A DNA stretch of 64,000 nt. Source: Tritrichomonas musculus (taxonomy: Eukaryota > Parabasalia > Tritrichomonadida > Tritrichomonadidae). The stretch covers positions 5,580,001-5,644,000 of the forward strand of contig JAPFFF010000001.1 of the NCBI GenBank assembly GCA_039105265.1, read 5' to 3'. This document shows, in pieces, positions 32,529-42,840 of the stretch (position 1 is the first letter of the stretch; the number at the start of each line of letters is the position of its first letter). The notes under the pieces are model-generated. The model was not told where the DNA came from, ran no database searches, and saw only the letters and a program-made list of their open reading frames with translations. The position numbers and the translations under genes were made by a program.

Positions 32529-33812
32529 ATGAGAGTTTGGGTGTATGGACCTCAAGGTTCAGCTAATTTTTCCTACCTATTAAATGACGACATGGATAGC
32601 TTCATTGAAAAAGTGTCCAACCATTTTAAGATAGATCCTTCACAATTGAAATTGTTCTATGATACTTTTTTTGAAAAGCCAATAAAAGGATACAAAGGCA
32701 AAATTATGAACTGTTTGGGAAAACCGGATAAACTTTTTATTCAATATTCAGGAACACTCCCAAATGCTGATATTTGCAAAAAAACATCAAAAGATCTTTC
32801 AAAAAAATATCTCGATTTCAATGATATGAATGCAGCTGATGTAAAAAATATTTCTAGCCAATGGGGACCTAATGCAATTAGTCTTTGCCACTTTAAGCAT
32901 TTACATAAAAACGATCCTATTATTGACAAGAGATTAGATTCAAGTTGCCGTTTGCTAATTATAACAAAGCCGTCGCTCGATGACTTCACAAATATATCCT
33001 TAAGTCAAGGTTTTAAAAATCATCGAATAACATTTTTATTCGGTCGAATTGACGAAATTAGAGGTAAAGCTACTGTCCATTGCTCATATGAACCTGAACA
33101 AACAAATTATTTAGATCATGTTGAATTTAACGACGATTTTACAGTCCCATTAAAAATTGCTGATTTGTTAGGAATGAAATGCATTGGAATGGCAATATCA
33201 CATAAACCGCCTGTAGGAAACAACGAAAAAGACAAATATTTTTTAACATCATATATGGTAAAATTAGCAGCTACATATCAAAACAAATTTGGTGAATATT
33301 TTACAACATTAATTATATCTCCTGCAAATGATCTTACAAATTCATCATATTTTGATGCATTTCAAGTAAAAGATGGTGCAATGAAATTACAAAGTAATGA
33401 CGATTTGGTTCTTACAAATGATTTTAAAGAATTAAAATTCAGAAAGGAGATAAATGTTTATAATGTAATAACTGACCATTGCGATGTTTTTCATCTATTA
33501 TGTAATGTTGGTGTTAAACAATTCCATGGAAACAAGCCAATGAATTACATTAAATCCAAAATTCCATTACATGACTTTCCACATCCATCACAATTTCCAG
33601 ATATAAAAGATTTTGCTTTGTACGATGAAGGCCATCAAAAACTTCCTACATGGACAAAATTTTTCAATTTTCAACTACTGTGTTATATGCTAAGCAACCT
33701 AATATTATCTGAGTATGAAATGATTAATTTTATTGATTGTATTGTTCATATGAAAGAGCCATCTGTTTTAATCATGGATCAAATCGAAAATTTCGTGAAA
33801 GAAAATTTATAA
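32529..33812 (+). CDS. NPL4: Npl4-like p97/Cdc48 cofactor
   Basis: 427 residues. An N-terminal ~75-residue region is consistent with the ubiquitin-like (UBX-like) fold that binds Cdc48. The Npl4 core follows: SQWGPNAISLCHFKHLHKNDPIIDKRLD (compare the usual QPSA-x-TLxxQxYRHVDxxxFxNxxIVDRFL). The MPN-type domain is recognised by ITFLFGRIDEIRG, HCSYEPEQTNYLDHVEF, LLGMKCIGMAISH, DKYFLTSYMVKLAATYQNKF and FDAFQVKDGAMKL. Npl4 with Ufd1 recruits ubiquitylated substrates to Cdc48. The Cys-rich zinc fingers of yeast Npl4 are not visible, so this is a shorter form (yeast about 580 residues). There is no JAMM metal motif, as normal for Npl4. Confidence 0.8.
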   Translation: MRVWVYGPQGSANFSYLLNDDMDSFIEKVSNHFKIDPSQLKLFYDTFFEKPIKGYKGKIMNCLGKPDKLFIQYSGTLPNADICKKTSKDLSKKYLDFNDMNAADVKNISSQWGPNAISLCHFKHLHKNDPIIDKRLDSSCRLLIITKPSLDDFTNISLSQGFKNHRITFLFGRIDEIRGKATVHCSYEPEQTNYLDHVEFNDDFTVPLKIADLLGMKCIGMAISHKPPVGNNEKDKYFLTSYMVKLAATYQNKFGEYFTTLIISPANDLTNSSYFDAFQVKDGAMKLQSNDDLVLTNDFKELKFRKEINVYNVITDHCDVFHLLCNVGVKQFHGNKPMNYIKSKIPLHDFPHPSQFPDIKDFALYDEGHQKLPTWTKFFNFQLLCYMLSNLILSEYEMINFIDCIVHMKEPSVLIMDQIENFVKENL

Positions 33813-33881
33813 TTAAACAATTCCTCAAACAAACGAACTTTTTGTATTGAAATTTTTACGTTTAAAAATATAATTTTAAAA

Positions 33882-35528
33882 ATGAAAGGAGGAAAAAGAA
33901 AAAAACAGTCAAATGATGCACCATTAAACGAAATTATAAGCGAGATGAAAAATAATAATAGTAAATGTATTCCTTGCATGATTGATTTTGAAGGATATTC
34001 AATATACCATTGCGATACACCGCTGCATCCAAAAAAAACATATCAGAACATTTTTTTAGCCAAATACTTTACCCATTGGCAAAAATTTATTGAGATTAAA
34101 AAAGACAAGAATTTCTTGGATCTTTCAAATATGAATAGAGTGGACAATATATTTATATCACATTTTTATTATATCTGGAAAATAAAATACATTCAATTGG
34201 TAAAAGCAAATATTATTTTATACTTTACCAAATGGCAGACCCGTTACGAAAATAATACTTTACGCAACTTTTTAATATCGCATACTGGCAAGCGCGCTTT
34301 TACAGCATGGAGAAATGTTTTGCATAGATCAAAAACTGAAGGTAAATATTTGAAAAGAAAAATGAAAAAATATTTTTTAATAATGAAAAATATATACCAG
34401 GGTTCAACCTTTCGCACTAAGCAATTCCAGAAAAGAAGCTTAACAATAACAGGATTGTCAATGAAGAGAAGTTATTTCAAAAAATGGGTTAGACAATCTC
34501 AAAAACGTCAATTATTAATTAAACAAGAAAAAATACAAAATAAAGAACTTGAACTTCAACAGAAACTCCCATTTTTAAGATGGCATAAGTACTTTTTACT
34601 TCATCAATTAATGCAAAAAAGATCCAAAATTGTATTAACCGATTCTTTTGAATATTGGAAAAACTCAAAGACCATAAAGCAAAACTATATTGATCGCATG
34701 AATGATATCCGCTCGTTAAGTCAAAAAAGAATGATGAATAAAATAATGCGAAGATGGAAACAAAAATACACTGTTATTCGTAGAAAAAAGAGAAAAGCTA
34801 ATATTAAACTTTGGTCATTAATTGTATATCATGCAATTAATTATGCACAAATTCAAGAAAAGAATAGCATAAATATTGAAAAGAGATTATTTATTTATAT
34901 GAAAAAACAAGCAAGAAAAAGAACAATCGAAATTGGAAAACGTGTTTTTAATAATTGGAGACGAATCACTTTTTTACAAACAGCAGAAAAATCAATTTCT
35001 CAAAATCACTTGAAAATTAGATGTGAAACATGTATAATTAAGTGGAGAATGAGGCTTCATAATCTAATTGATCAAAGAATTATTGACGAAATACACCGTG
35101 AAGTAGTGGAGAAAAATTTAATATTGCATTGCTTTAAGATTTGGATAACGAAATCAAGGAAAATTCTTCACCATAAAATGAAAAAAGTTAAAAAATTCAG
35201 AAAACAAACATTACTTATTTTTCCTTTCATTGCATGGAGAAATTTGGGACGTCTTAAAAATCTTCGTGCAGAAGAACATTTGAAACAGAAATTACTTTCA
35301 AAATATTTCCCTGCATTCAGAGCATATAAGAGATTAGCAATTGAATGGGAATATGATGAAGCAGTTCGTTTTGATATAAGGCGAATTAAAAAGAAGTTTT
35401 TCTATAGAATGAGAAAAATTCTTGAAGAAAGGGGGTATAATTATAATAACGAAGATGATCAAGACGTCGTTAGATTGCTTAATCGAACAAATAATTTTCT
35501 TTATGTTTCTAGATTAAGGTATATATAA
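33882..35528 (+). CDS. Sfi1-like centrin-binding repeat protein
   Basis: 548 residues, strongly basic and helical, with about thirteen regularly spaced F/Y-x-x-W sites. Examples are YFTHWQKF, FYYIWKIKY, YFTKWQTRY, FTAWRNVL, YFKKWVRQ, FLRWHKYF, FEYWKNS, MRRWKQKY, FNNWRRIT, IIKWRMRL, FKIWITKS and FIAWRNLG, spaced roughly 33-45 residues apart. This matches the Sfi1 repeat consensus, a long helix that loads centrins on centrosomes or basal bodies. Trichomonads have centrin-containing basal bodies, so that is the likely site. The gene follows the Npl4 gene by 69 bp on the same strand. Confidence 0.75.
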   Translation: MKGGKRKKQSNDAPLNEIISEMKNNNSKCIPCMIDFEGYSIYHCDTPLHPKKTYQNIFLAKYFTHWQKFIEIKKDKNFLDLSNMNRVDNIFISHFYYIWKIKYIQLVKANIILYFTKWQTRYENNTLRNFLISHTGKRAFTAWRNVLHRSKTEGKYLKRKMKKYFLIMKNIYQGSTFRTKQFQKRSLTITGLSMKRSYFKKWVRQSQKRQLLIKQEKIQNKELELQQKLPFLRWHKYFLLHQLMQKRSKIVLTDSFEYWKNSKTIKQNYIDRMNDIRSLSQKRMMNKIMRRWKQKYTVIRRKKRKANIKLWSLIVYHAINYAQIQEKNSINIEKRLFIYMKKQARKRTIEIGKRVFNNWRRITFLQTAEKSISQNHLKIRCETCIIKWRMRLHNLIDQRIIDEIHREVVEKNLILHCFKIWITKSRKILHHKMKKVKKFRKQTLLIFPFIAWRNLGRLKNLRAEEHLKQKLLSKYFPAFRAYKRLAIEWEYDEAVRFDIRRIKKKFFYRMRKILEERGYNYNNEDDQDVVRLLNRTNNFLYVSRLRYI

Positions 35529-35932
35529 TTAAATTATTTGTAATTTATGATTTTTTACTTTTGATATATATTAAAAAAAGCCATAATTTGTTGATTAGGT
35601 TCAATCGACTTGTATTTAACATGTATCTTGTATCATACTATAACGATATCAAGTAAACCATTGAATTTTGTTAAAAACAAAATATATCAAGCATATTTAA
35701 CATTCAAAGCAACTTGTGTAACAAAAATTGGGAAAATCCATGCTTCTTTTCTTTTACATATTACATATGAAAAATAAAGATTCTAGGGAGAAACTGTATA
35801 ATTAATATAATATAATTTTTATTAGTATTGTATTATATATAATATAATATATCAGGTAAAAACCTTCAATAGATAATATAATATATCCATGAGCAAAAAA
35901 AGTTTTTGGCTACTTTTTTTTTTTTAAATTAA
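35529..35932. other. AT-rich convergent intergenic spacer
   Basis: Lies between the 3' ends of the Sfi1-like gene (+) and the PABP-like gene (-). It holds TATAATATAATATATC-type short repeats, with nothing coding. Confidence 0.45.
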
Positions 35933-37462
35933 TTAAAAAATTGGAAGAAGATCTTCATCAGCAATATCATCAACAATGTCATCGTCAACATAATCTTCAT
36001 ATGAGCTATTATCATTATTATCATCAGTGCTTTTTTCATCTTTATTTATTTCAAGATCCTTTTTGACTTCACCATTTTCTTCATTATTATCATGTTTTGA
36101 TTCGTCTTCATTTTCATCTGGCGAATATTGTATAAAATTATCTTGCTTGATCCATTTGAGATACAGTTCGTCATTTTCTATTAAAGAATTAATTTGTTCA
36201 GGTGAAAGTTGAGAAAACCTGTGGAATTGGGAAGATTCTTTTCCACAGTCAGAAATTACTTTTTTGCAAAGCTGTCTTTCATTTAATTGATTTTGGTGAT
36301 TAACTTTGTCTTTATCTTTATTTTTTTCTCCTTTGTCGATTAGGTAAGAAACAAACAACTGTTCTGGGGGATTTTCATTTTCTTTGCCTTTTTCATTGAT
36401 AAAACCTATGAGTGTTGAATTGTCAATTGCATTTTTGGCACCTTTTCTTGTTGAAAAATGAACAAATGCATACTTATAACTTATTGTCTCTTTGAAATCA
36501 CATTTCTGAAAGTCAGGGAATGTCCAAAACATTCTCTCAATATTTTTTTCTGTATAATTACTTGGGAAATTCTTGACATAAATTGTATGCGATACCTCTT
36601 TATGATGAATTTGATCCCAGTAGGCACTATTCTCTTTCATTTGGCGAATTTTTGTGCTAGTTGTAACATGAATACATTTCATTCCGTGCGTTTTTAAAGC
36701 TTCCATAGCATCTTTTACTGTTTCACTATCCAAAAATGTGAGAAATGCTTGCCTGTAATGGGGATCATCAGGGAGTAGCAATAAAACTGTTTTATCTAGA
36801 TTTGCATAAGTCTGTTTATCTTTTTCATTTCCAGAAAAAATGTCTTTGAGCCAGGTTTGCAGGTCTTTATTTGTCGTAATTTGCAATGGAATTCCAGATA
36901 TGATATGTAGGTTAGGAGATCGATCAAGTGGATCATACTTTTTAACGTTTATTATCTGTCCTTTTACTTCTTTTCCGTTCATTGCTAAAATTGCTTTATG
37001 CGCATCTTTTTGATTTGTATATTGAATATATGCAACACCAAATAATTCTCCATCTTTACCTTTCGGAATTTTGCAAGAGAATATATCTCCATACTTTGAA
37101 AAAATGTCGATTAAAGTTTTTTGCTTAACAAGAGGGTTTAGATTATTAATTGTGATGTTGCCATTGAAATTGGATCGTATCTGTTCAAAATTTGGCTCTG
37201 AAAACAGTACTCTAATAGGAATTCCATCAATTGGGTAAGAATTCATTTCTGTAATAACTTTTTCAGCATCTTCGTGATTTTCATATGTTATAAATGCAAA
37301 AAGTAATGTTCTGCTTGGTCTTTTAGATTGCTTAAGAATTAATTTTTCGATCTTGCCAAATTTTGGTGGGCCAAATAATTTGTAAAGTAATTCTTCATTG
37401 ACTGTCGATGAAAGATCTCCAACATATACAACTTTGTTTTCTTCGTCACTAATATGTGCCAT
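35933..37462 (-). CDS. poly(A)-binding-protein-like RNA-binding protein with four RRMs
   Basis: 509 residues. RRM1 (about 11-88) has RNP2 VVYVGDL and RNP1 LLFAFITY. RRM2 (about 95-168) has NITINNL and GVAYIQY. RRM3 (about 183-262) is degenerate (HIISGI ... QAFLTFL). RRM4 (about 287-362) has TIYVKNF and YAFVHFS. Four RRMs in this order are the layout of cytoplasmic PABP, which binds mRNA poly(A) tails. A C-terminal segment, QFHRFSQLSPEQINSLIENDELYLKWIKQDNF, is followed by an acidic tail; no clear MLLE domain is seen. An alternative is another multi-RRM splicing or nucleolar factor. Confidence 0.75.
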   Translation of the reverse strand: MAHISDEENKVVYVGDLSSTVNEELLYKLFGPPKFGKIEKLILKQSKRPSRTLLFAFITYENHEDAEKVITEMNSYPIDGIPIRVLFSEPNFEQIRSNFNGNITINNLNPLVKQKTLIDIFSKYGDIFSCKIPKGKDGELFGVAYIQYTNQKDAHKAILAMNGKEVKGQIINVKKYDPLDRSPNLHIISGIPLQITTNKDLQTWLKDIFSGNEKDKQTYANLDKTVLLLLPDDPHYRQAFLTFLDSETVKDAMEALKTHGMKCIHVTTSTKIRQMKENSAYWDQIHHKEVSHTIYVKNFPSNYTEKNIERMFWTFPDFQKCDFKETISYKYAFVHFSTRKGAKNAIDNSTLIGFINEKGKENENPPEQLFVSYLIDKGEKNKDKDKVNHQNQLNERQLCKKVISDCGKESSQFHRFSQLSPEQINSLIENDELYLKWIKQDNFIQYSPDENEDESKHDNNEENGEVKKDLEINKDEKSTDDNNDNSSYEDYVDDDIVDDIADEDLLPIF

Positions 37463-38278
37463 TCGTAAAAAAAATCTGGTTGAAATATATAAAATTTTTT
37501 AAAAATCTACTCCTTTTAAAAAGTTACTTTTTTTTAATGTTACTTTCAAATTGAAGAAGATAATTGAAGATGGCAATTCATTTTTTGTGAACATATCACA
37601 AAAAATGATAAAAAAGAATAGAAAAAGTTCGATACAAAATAATTTACAAATTTTTTTTTTACTCTTAAATAAACGAATCATTCACTTAATTGAACTTTTA
37701 AATAAAATATTTATTAATTTCTAATCTAATATGAAATAAATCAATTAACTCTTCAGGAGTTAAAGGCTTATTGATTTGTATTCATTTGAATCAATTTATT
37801 GAAATCAAAATTTTGCATTTATCAAATTTTGTATCAATGTAATAAAATAATTTATAGAATCGATAACTTTTTTCAATTCATACGATGAAATTTAATCACC
37901 ATTTATGATAACTTTGAGTTAAGCACAAACATCAATCATTTTTGAGCAAATCAAATAAATATCAAAACTAATTTTTATTTATTGTATTTAATGCCTATTT
38001 CTCTCTTTTTTTATATATTTAAAATAAGATTTCAAATATCATTGTTTAGGACAATGAATTTTATTTTATTCGAAAAATGCTATCTTTGTGTACATTGTGT
38101 ATCAGTCAATATTATTAGCATATATATGGATTTACTTAAGATTCTAAAATATAAGTTGAATATAGTATTTCATCATAATTAATCAGTATTCCAAATATTC
38201 CATCTAATATTCTTTATTGATTTGATTTTTAAAAATACTAAAGCAAAATGCAAAATTTATTTGAAAATCTTTATCTTT
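37463..38278. other. AT-rich spacer, no gene seen
   Basis: Only short chance frames; no RNA gene or inverted element recognised up to the MITE at 38287. Confidence 0.45.
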
Positions 38279-38286
38279 TATTCCAT

Positions 38287-38765
38287 TAGACTTGTTATTT
38301 TGAGAATCGATATCAAAAAGGTCACTTTTTTGCATCTGATACTCGATTATCAGTTTAAAAATCTGATATCCAGATTATCGATTATCAAGATATCAAATAT
38401 GAAATGTGATGTGAAAATAATTGTAAACTTGATTTCAATTACCGAGATCTCGAGATCTCAAGCTGATTTATCTTTTTTTATAATTAGTATTTGTGATTTC
38501 ATAATATTTGAAAATATATACTATAATGTTTTAATGTTTATTTTAAGATTAAAATCAAAAAATACATTCTTTTTTTATGAAATATTTGAGATTAAAATAC
38601 GATCATATATGTATCAAAAAATTTGATTGAAAATTCTGATATCAAAAGCTGAGAAAAAAAATTCTCGATCTCTAAGATCGATCTCGAGAATCTGTGCATA
38701 TTTATGTATCGATATCAAAAAGTCAATCAATTATCGATCTCGAGAATCGGAGAATAACAAGTATA
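38287..38765. mobile_element. 479-bp MITE with a perfect 8-bp target duplication
   Basis: Ends are TAGACTTGTTATT at 38287 and AATAACAAGTATA ending 38765, matching inverted repeats with one difference. The bases TATTCCAT lie directly outside both ends (38279-38286 and 38766-38773). Inside, palindromes built of GATATC, ATCGAT and GAGATCTCGAGATCTC recur. The 134-residue frame at 38222-38626 that crosses its left edge is therefore not a gene. Confidence 0.85.
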
Positions 38766-38773
38766 TATTCCAT

Positions 38774-39079
38774 TTTTAAATAATAAAACTCACAAATACT
38801 TTCTTATCATCCAATGACATGAATATAATTTCATTGTATGATTGTGAATAATATTACTCTATTCTCAAGACTCACTATACATAATAAATACTATTTTTTT
38901 TTTAAAAAAAAAATAACTATGGTAAATTTTGGATGACAACATAATGTTCGAATAAATTTGTTTCATATTGAGTTTGAAAACGAAGTCGGAAAAATCCTTC
39001 AGGATGAAACAAGAAGTGTGGCAATAAAAAATTTCGCCATTGAATGGTCAATTCATATGTGATGAACAAAATGATGAAA
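38774..39079. other. spacer between two MITEs
   Basis: AT-rich; nothing coding and no repeat recognised. Confidence 0.4.
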
Positions 39080-39081
39080 TA

Positions 39082-39493
39082 CCCTTACAAATAAACTGTC
39101 ATTTTTTTTGTGGAATAAACGTACGTAAAATTTTCATTTAAAATTTTTCAATTCAAAAAAGAATTGTCATTTTCAAAACATATTATTTTTTAATATATAA
39201 TTAGTAATCCTTTAGACTTTATTAGAAAGAAATATGTTTTATAAGAAAATCTTATTTTTTATGAAAAAGTGAATATAATCTAATTTTGAAAGAGTGATCG
39301 TAAATCATAAAATAGGTCGGTTCAACGGACGGTTTGTGTCAGAGAATTTAAAAAAAACGTTAAATTAGCTTTATATTATTATATATTATATAACATTATA
39401 TTTTGACTAACATTCTATTTTCCAAAATTTCCCTCGTACGTTTACTCGTACGTTTATTCCGCAAAAAAAAAAAAGAAAGTTAATTTCTAAGGG
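39082..39493. mobile_element. 412-bp TA-flanked MITE with long inverted repeats
   Basis: The left end CCCTTACAAATAAACTGTC (39082-39100), and further in GGAATAAACGTACG, is mirrored by CGTACGTTTATTCC ... TTAATTTCTAAGGG at the right (ending 39493). The arms are about 45 bp and mostly matched. TA sits outside both ends (39080-39081, 39494-39495), fitting Tc1/mariner insertion. It lies 167 bp upstream of the tRNA gene. Confidence 0.75.
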
Positions 39494-39659
39494 TAAATGA
39501 TCTTCTAATTTTATGGCATACTATTAAAGAAATTTCTATTCCATTAAGTATCATAACAATATGATATCAATATGCTAATTTCAAAATTACCTTTATCTTC
39601 ATTTTTTTAATATTTCAAGAATATTAATTTTCTATTTATAAAAATTTAGGAATTAAGAA

Positions 39660-39732
39660 GCCTCTGTAGCATAGTGGTTATTGCGTGTGCCTCGTAAGCG
39701 CAAGGTCGTCGGTCCGACTCCGGCCAGGGGCA
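39660..39732 (+). tRNA. tRNA-Thr (anticodon CGT)
   Basis: A 73-nt cloverleaf can be drawn. Acceptor GCCTCTG pairs with CAGGGGC (one G-T pair). The D arm is GCA/TGC. The anticodon arm is TGTGC / CTCGTAA loop / GCGCA with anticodon CGT. The T arm is GTCGG / TCCGACT / CCGGC, and the discriminator base is A. The T-loop begins TCC rather than TTC. A run of seven T directly after (39734-39740) is a Pol III terminator. No intron is present. The pairs that hold the cloverleaf are nearly all intact. Confidence 0.92.
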
Positions 39733-39733
39733 A

Positions 39734-39740
39734 TTTTTTT
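39734..39740 (+). terminator. Pol III T-run terminator of tRNA-Thr
   Basis: Seven consecutive T begin two bases after the discriminator base. Confidence 0.75.
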
Positions 39741-40267
39741 CAAAACATTTAAATACGTTTGGATTTTCTTTTATTTTTTCTTTTTTTTAATCATAAACGA
39801 TTTTTTTTGTTAAATTTATCATCCATCAAAAATAAATCAACCACTTCGAAAATGAAAAATGAAATGATATTTTATTTATTTTGATAATTCTGTTTTCTTA
39901 AGTAATTATATAATGTTATTACCGCTTTTGTTATATATATTATTTTTGAATTATAATAAATACATAAAAAATATTTTAAAATATTAACATATCTGGATAT
40001 TATTATATTTAGTTTTTAATTGAATTTTGAAAATATAGAAATGGTTAATTCAAATTAAATTCATCGGAAAATTTTCTTACAAATAAAAAATATAAAATAT
40101 AAAAAGAATTTCAAAATATTAATATTGATACTTATTTTTAAAATGTTATAAATCTGTAAATTGATTTTTATCAAAAATAAACATTTTTAATAACTTTTCA
40201 ATTAATTACGTTTTTGGTAATCAATTTTTTTAAGAAAAAGATTACCATAAATTTGTATTATCAATTT
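39741..40267. other. AT-rich spacer
   Basis: No gene or repeat supported between the tRNA and the next start codon. Confidence 0.45.
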
Positions 40268-40274
40268 TCATTTT
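40268..40274 (+). promoter_or_regulatory. initiator-like TCATTTT directly before the ATG
   Basis: TCATTTT abuts the ATG at 40275. The trichomonad Inr is TCA+1-Py-(T/A), with transcripts starting a few bases before the ATG; this would give a nearly leaderless mRNA. Confidence 0.45.
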
Positions 40275-41306
40275 ATGAATTTGCCTATTCAGAAACGCAT
40301 ACATATACCAATTGTTTTGGATTCAGATAGCTATGACGATTATAGCTATGACGAAAGCTACTACGATAGCTACAGTTCAGAAAATATTTCAAATTCAAAT
40401 AAGAAAACTGAAGTTAAAGAATTAGTTAAATTACAACCTAAAGCTACTTTTGTTCCAAGACCACCTTTAAATGGCATGAGATCACTCTCTCCAGCTCGTA
40501 AACGTCCAATTCTTAAGCCTCCTCCAAATTTAAATAATCAAAGACCAAATTCGGCTCCATTAGAAAAATGTTCAAATGAAAAGGAGCATGATATTCCACA
40601 TATCAATCATCAAGCTCAAAAAGAAGAAGCTATTCATCCAGAAACCCGTAGTGACTCATCTTGCTTTGAAATAGAGCATCCAGAATTTGTTGAATTGCAT
40701 ACATATACTCTTGTTGAAAAAAAGAATGCCACAGTATTTAAAAAAACTCGAACCTACTCATTATTGGAAAAAGGGGAAGTTATTCGTCAATCAACTTTGA
40801 AATCATTATCAAAAGGCAAAATTAAATTAACAAAAGATGTTATTTTATTCATTCGAAATAATCGTACAGAATTTGTTCTTAAAACAAATGAAAAGAAACC
40901 TAAATCTTTATGTCATATCACTTTTTTGCCTCCATATTCATTTGAACAATGCCAAAGGAAAGCTTCAATTCATTTTGGTCATAATACTGGAGGAATGCTT
41001 CCTCCAAAAATAGTTTCTCTTCCAGCTATTAATGAAACTGTTTTTAATGGACATTTTTATGTTGAATCTAAGAGAAATGTTGCTTTTGCTATTGTTAATA
41101 ATTCTCGTCCAGTATTGACAGTAAGACAGATAAAAAGTGATATTATTGAAATCGATACTGTTTTGAATTTATCCGAATCGCTTGTTTTTGGCCTTGCTAT
41201 TGCGTTATATATTGGTAAAAATGTAATTCCAGAAAACGAAGAAGCAATGAATGATAAAGAAAAATTCCAGTTATTGAAATTTTCCAGATTTTTGAATCAA
41301 TCTTAA
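40275..41306 (+). CDS. unrecognised protein with acidic Tyr-rich N terminus
   Basis: 343 residues. Residues about 14-35 are DSDSYDDYSYDESYYDSYSS-like, an acidic patch with many Ser/Tyr. A Pro/Arg linker with SPARKRPILKPPPN follows. From about residue 130 onward the sequence looks like a folded beta-rich domain (LHTYTLVEKKNATVFKKTRTYSLLEKG ... NVAFAIVNNSRPVLTVRQIKSDIIEIDTVLNLSESLVFGLAIALYIG). The last part, a strand series followed by a buried helix, recalls a tubby-C-terminal-like fold, but I see no decisive signature. There is no membrane segment. Confidence 0.7.
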   Translation: MNLPIQKRIHIPIVLDSDSYDDYSYDESYYDSYSSENISNSNKKTEVKELVKLQPKATFVPRPPLNGMRSLSPARKRPILKPPPNLNNQRPNSAPLEKCSNEKEHDIPHINHQAQKEEAIHPETRSDSSCFEIEHPEFVELHTYTLVEKKNATVFKKTRTYSLLEKGEVIRQSTLKSLSKGKIKLTKDVILFIRNNRTEFVLKTNEKKPKSLCHITFLPPYSFEQCQRKASIHFGHNTGGMLPPKIVSLPAINETVFNGHFYVESKRNVAFAIVNNSRPVLTVRQIKSDIIEIDTVLNLSESLVFGLAIALYIGKNVIPENEEAMNDKEKFQLLKFSRFLNQS

Positions 41307-41474
41307 TATTGTTGTTAAAAAAAATAATAAAAATGTGATTAGATAATTGGTTTGCTTTTTTATTATTGATATATTATTGAATACTTTTTTTATAGATCTA
41401 TTGAAAATTTGATAAAGCTTTAAAAATTGAAAATAAAAATTGAATTGAATAAATCCCCATTCTTTGATCAAAGA

Positions 41475-42320
41475 ATGAATCATAACTCTAATCCATATGA
41501 GGCAATCAAATATTCACCTGATTTAAATTTTTGTCAAATTTTTAACAATGTCGGAGATAGCATTCGTGTTTTTATACCAATAGATGATGTCAAACTTGAT
41601 TCACCTGCTTTAAAGGAAAATAAAGTTTACGGAAGTGGTCCATATTCTATAAATTCGGATATACTTGCTATTATTGCTTATATGGGAATATTATTTCCAC
41701 GCACATATGATGATAAAAAATATTGGAAAACTTCTTCAGTCTGTTTTTCTCCTGAAAAAGAAGATGATATTCAAAAAGACGTTCAGATTAAAATTGTAAA
41801 TGATGAATTTGGTTTATTAGGTGTCATAGCTACAGTAGTTGCTGATGAACCGCAATCTTATTATAAATCATCACAGAGATATGACATTAAATCGCAAGAA
41901 GAAGAAAATAACGGTGCTCCATTTTCAATCAATATCATTAAAGCTTCTCTTGCAATGAGTTGCGAACAACCAATAATTGTTGATGATTATAAAAAAATTG
42001 TTCGTCGATATTTAAAGCCAGTCAGCATTAAATATGATGATAGATTTCCTTACATACGTGAATACTTTACAATTCAAACATGCAGATTTTTATTTAGCCA
42101 ATATGATGCTATTTTTTTTACAGATCAGGGAAATTTAGTGTTGAGTGGAGAAGATTCATCTCAATTGCATTTATTTTCATTAAATGAAAATAATGAAACT
42201 AAATTACTTGGCGATTTAAAAATTGATAATGTTTATTTCGATGACACATCAATTACGTTTTCTAATTTTGGAACTTTTAACGTTTCATATTTTGCAATTC
42301 CATTGAAGAAAAACAAATGA
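41475..42320 (+). CDS. possible Rxt3-like histone-deacetylase-complex subunit
   Basis: 281 residues from the first ATG (41475); the frame is open further up but only from non-ATG codons. The segment VYGSGPYSINSDILAIIAYMGILFPRTY resembles the Rxt3 domain core (a G-x-x-x-Y-x-x-x-SD-(I/L)-(V/L)-A-x-x-x-H/Y-x-G-x pattern). In Rxt3 this belongs to the Rpd3L HDAC complex in yeast. The middle part has PFSINIIKASLAMSCEQPII and the C-terminal ~80 residues are beta-rich. The assignment rests on one motif, so it is tentative. It follows the 40275 gene on the same strand after 168 bp. Confidence 0.65.
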   Translation: MNHNSNPYEAIKYSPDLNFCQIFNNVGDSIRVFIPIDDVKLDSPALKENKVYGSGPYSINSDILAIIAYMGILFPRTYDDKKYWKTSSVCFSPEKEDDIQKDVQIKIVNDEFGLLGVIATVVADEPQSYYKSSQRYDIKSQEEENNGAPFSINIIKASLAMSCEQPIIVDDYKKIVRRYLKPVSIKYDDRFPYIREYFTIQTCRFLFSQYDAIFFTDQGNLVLSGEDSSQLHLFSLNENNETKLLGDLKIDNVYFDDTSITFSNFGTFNVSYFAIPLKKNK

Positions 42321-42840
42321 AGTTATTGAGTTTAAATTAAATAAGATGTATGATTGATAAAATTACCTTAATAAAATAAAGTTAAAATATCTTCTTGATG
42401 GTGCAAAAATTAAAAAAAAATATTTTTCAGAATGCATTCAATTTTTTCTAACAAGACATATAAAAAATTGAGAAGACACATCAATTGCCCAAATTTTATA
42501 AGAACAAAATCTGATTTATTTACTGATTTAATACACTACTATTTAAAAAAACACTATTGTTGAAGTATACAAAAATCAAGAAAAGAACAATAAAATCAAA
42601 AATTCATTAAATTTATAAAAATATGATTTGCACAATTTTAAATATTTATCATGAATGCATGACGATATGTTTATCAATGAAGAATCTGATATCTGATCAA
42701 ATCATAAACCAAAAAGTATAAAAAAAAAAAAAAAAAAAAATCAAATCACTTTTTTAAAATGCCATATAACATAACATTTAATCAAAAAGTTCTATTATCA
42801 AATATTTCAATACAAACAAACAAAAAAAAAAAAATAAAAA
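42321..42840. other. convergent AT-rich spacer with an A20 tract
   Basis: Between the 3' ends of the Rxt3-like (+) and RPA1 (-) genes. An A tract of about 21 lies at 42720-42740. No gene seen. Confidence 0.45.

Noticed and set aside
38222-38626. 134-residue open frame
   Set aside because: It crosses the left edge of a MITE with a perfect target duplication; composition is Ile/Phe/Lys from AT-rich DNA.
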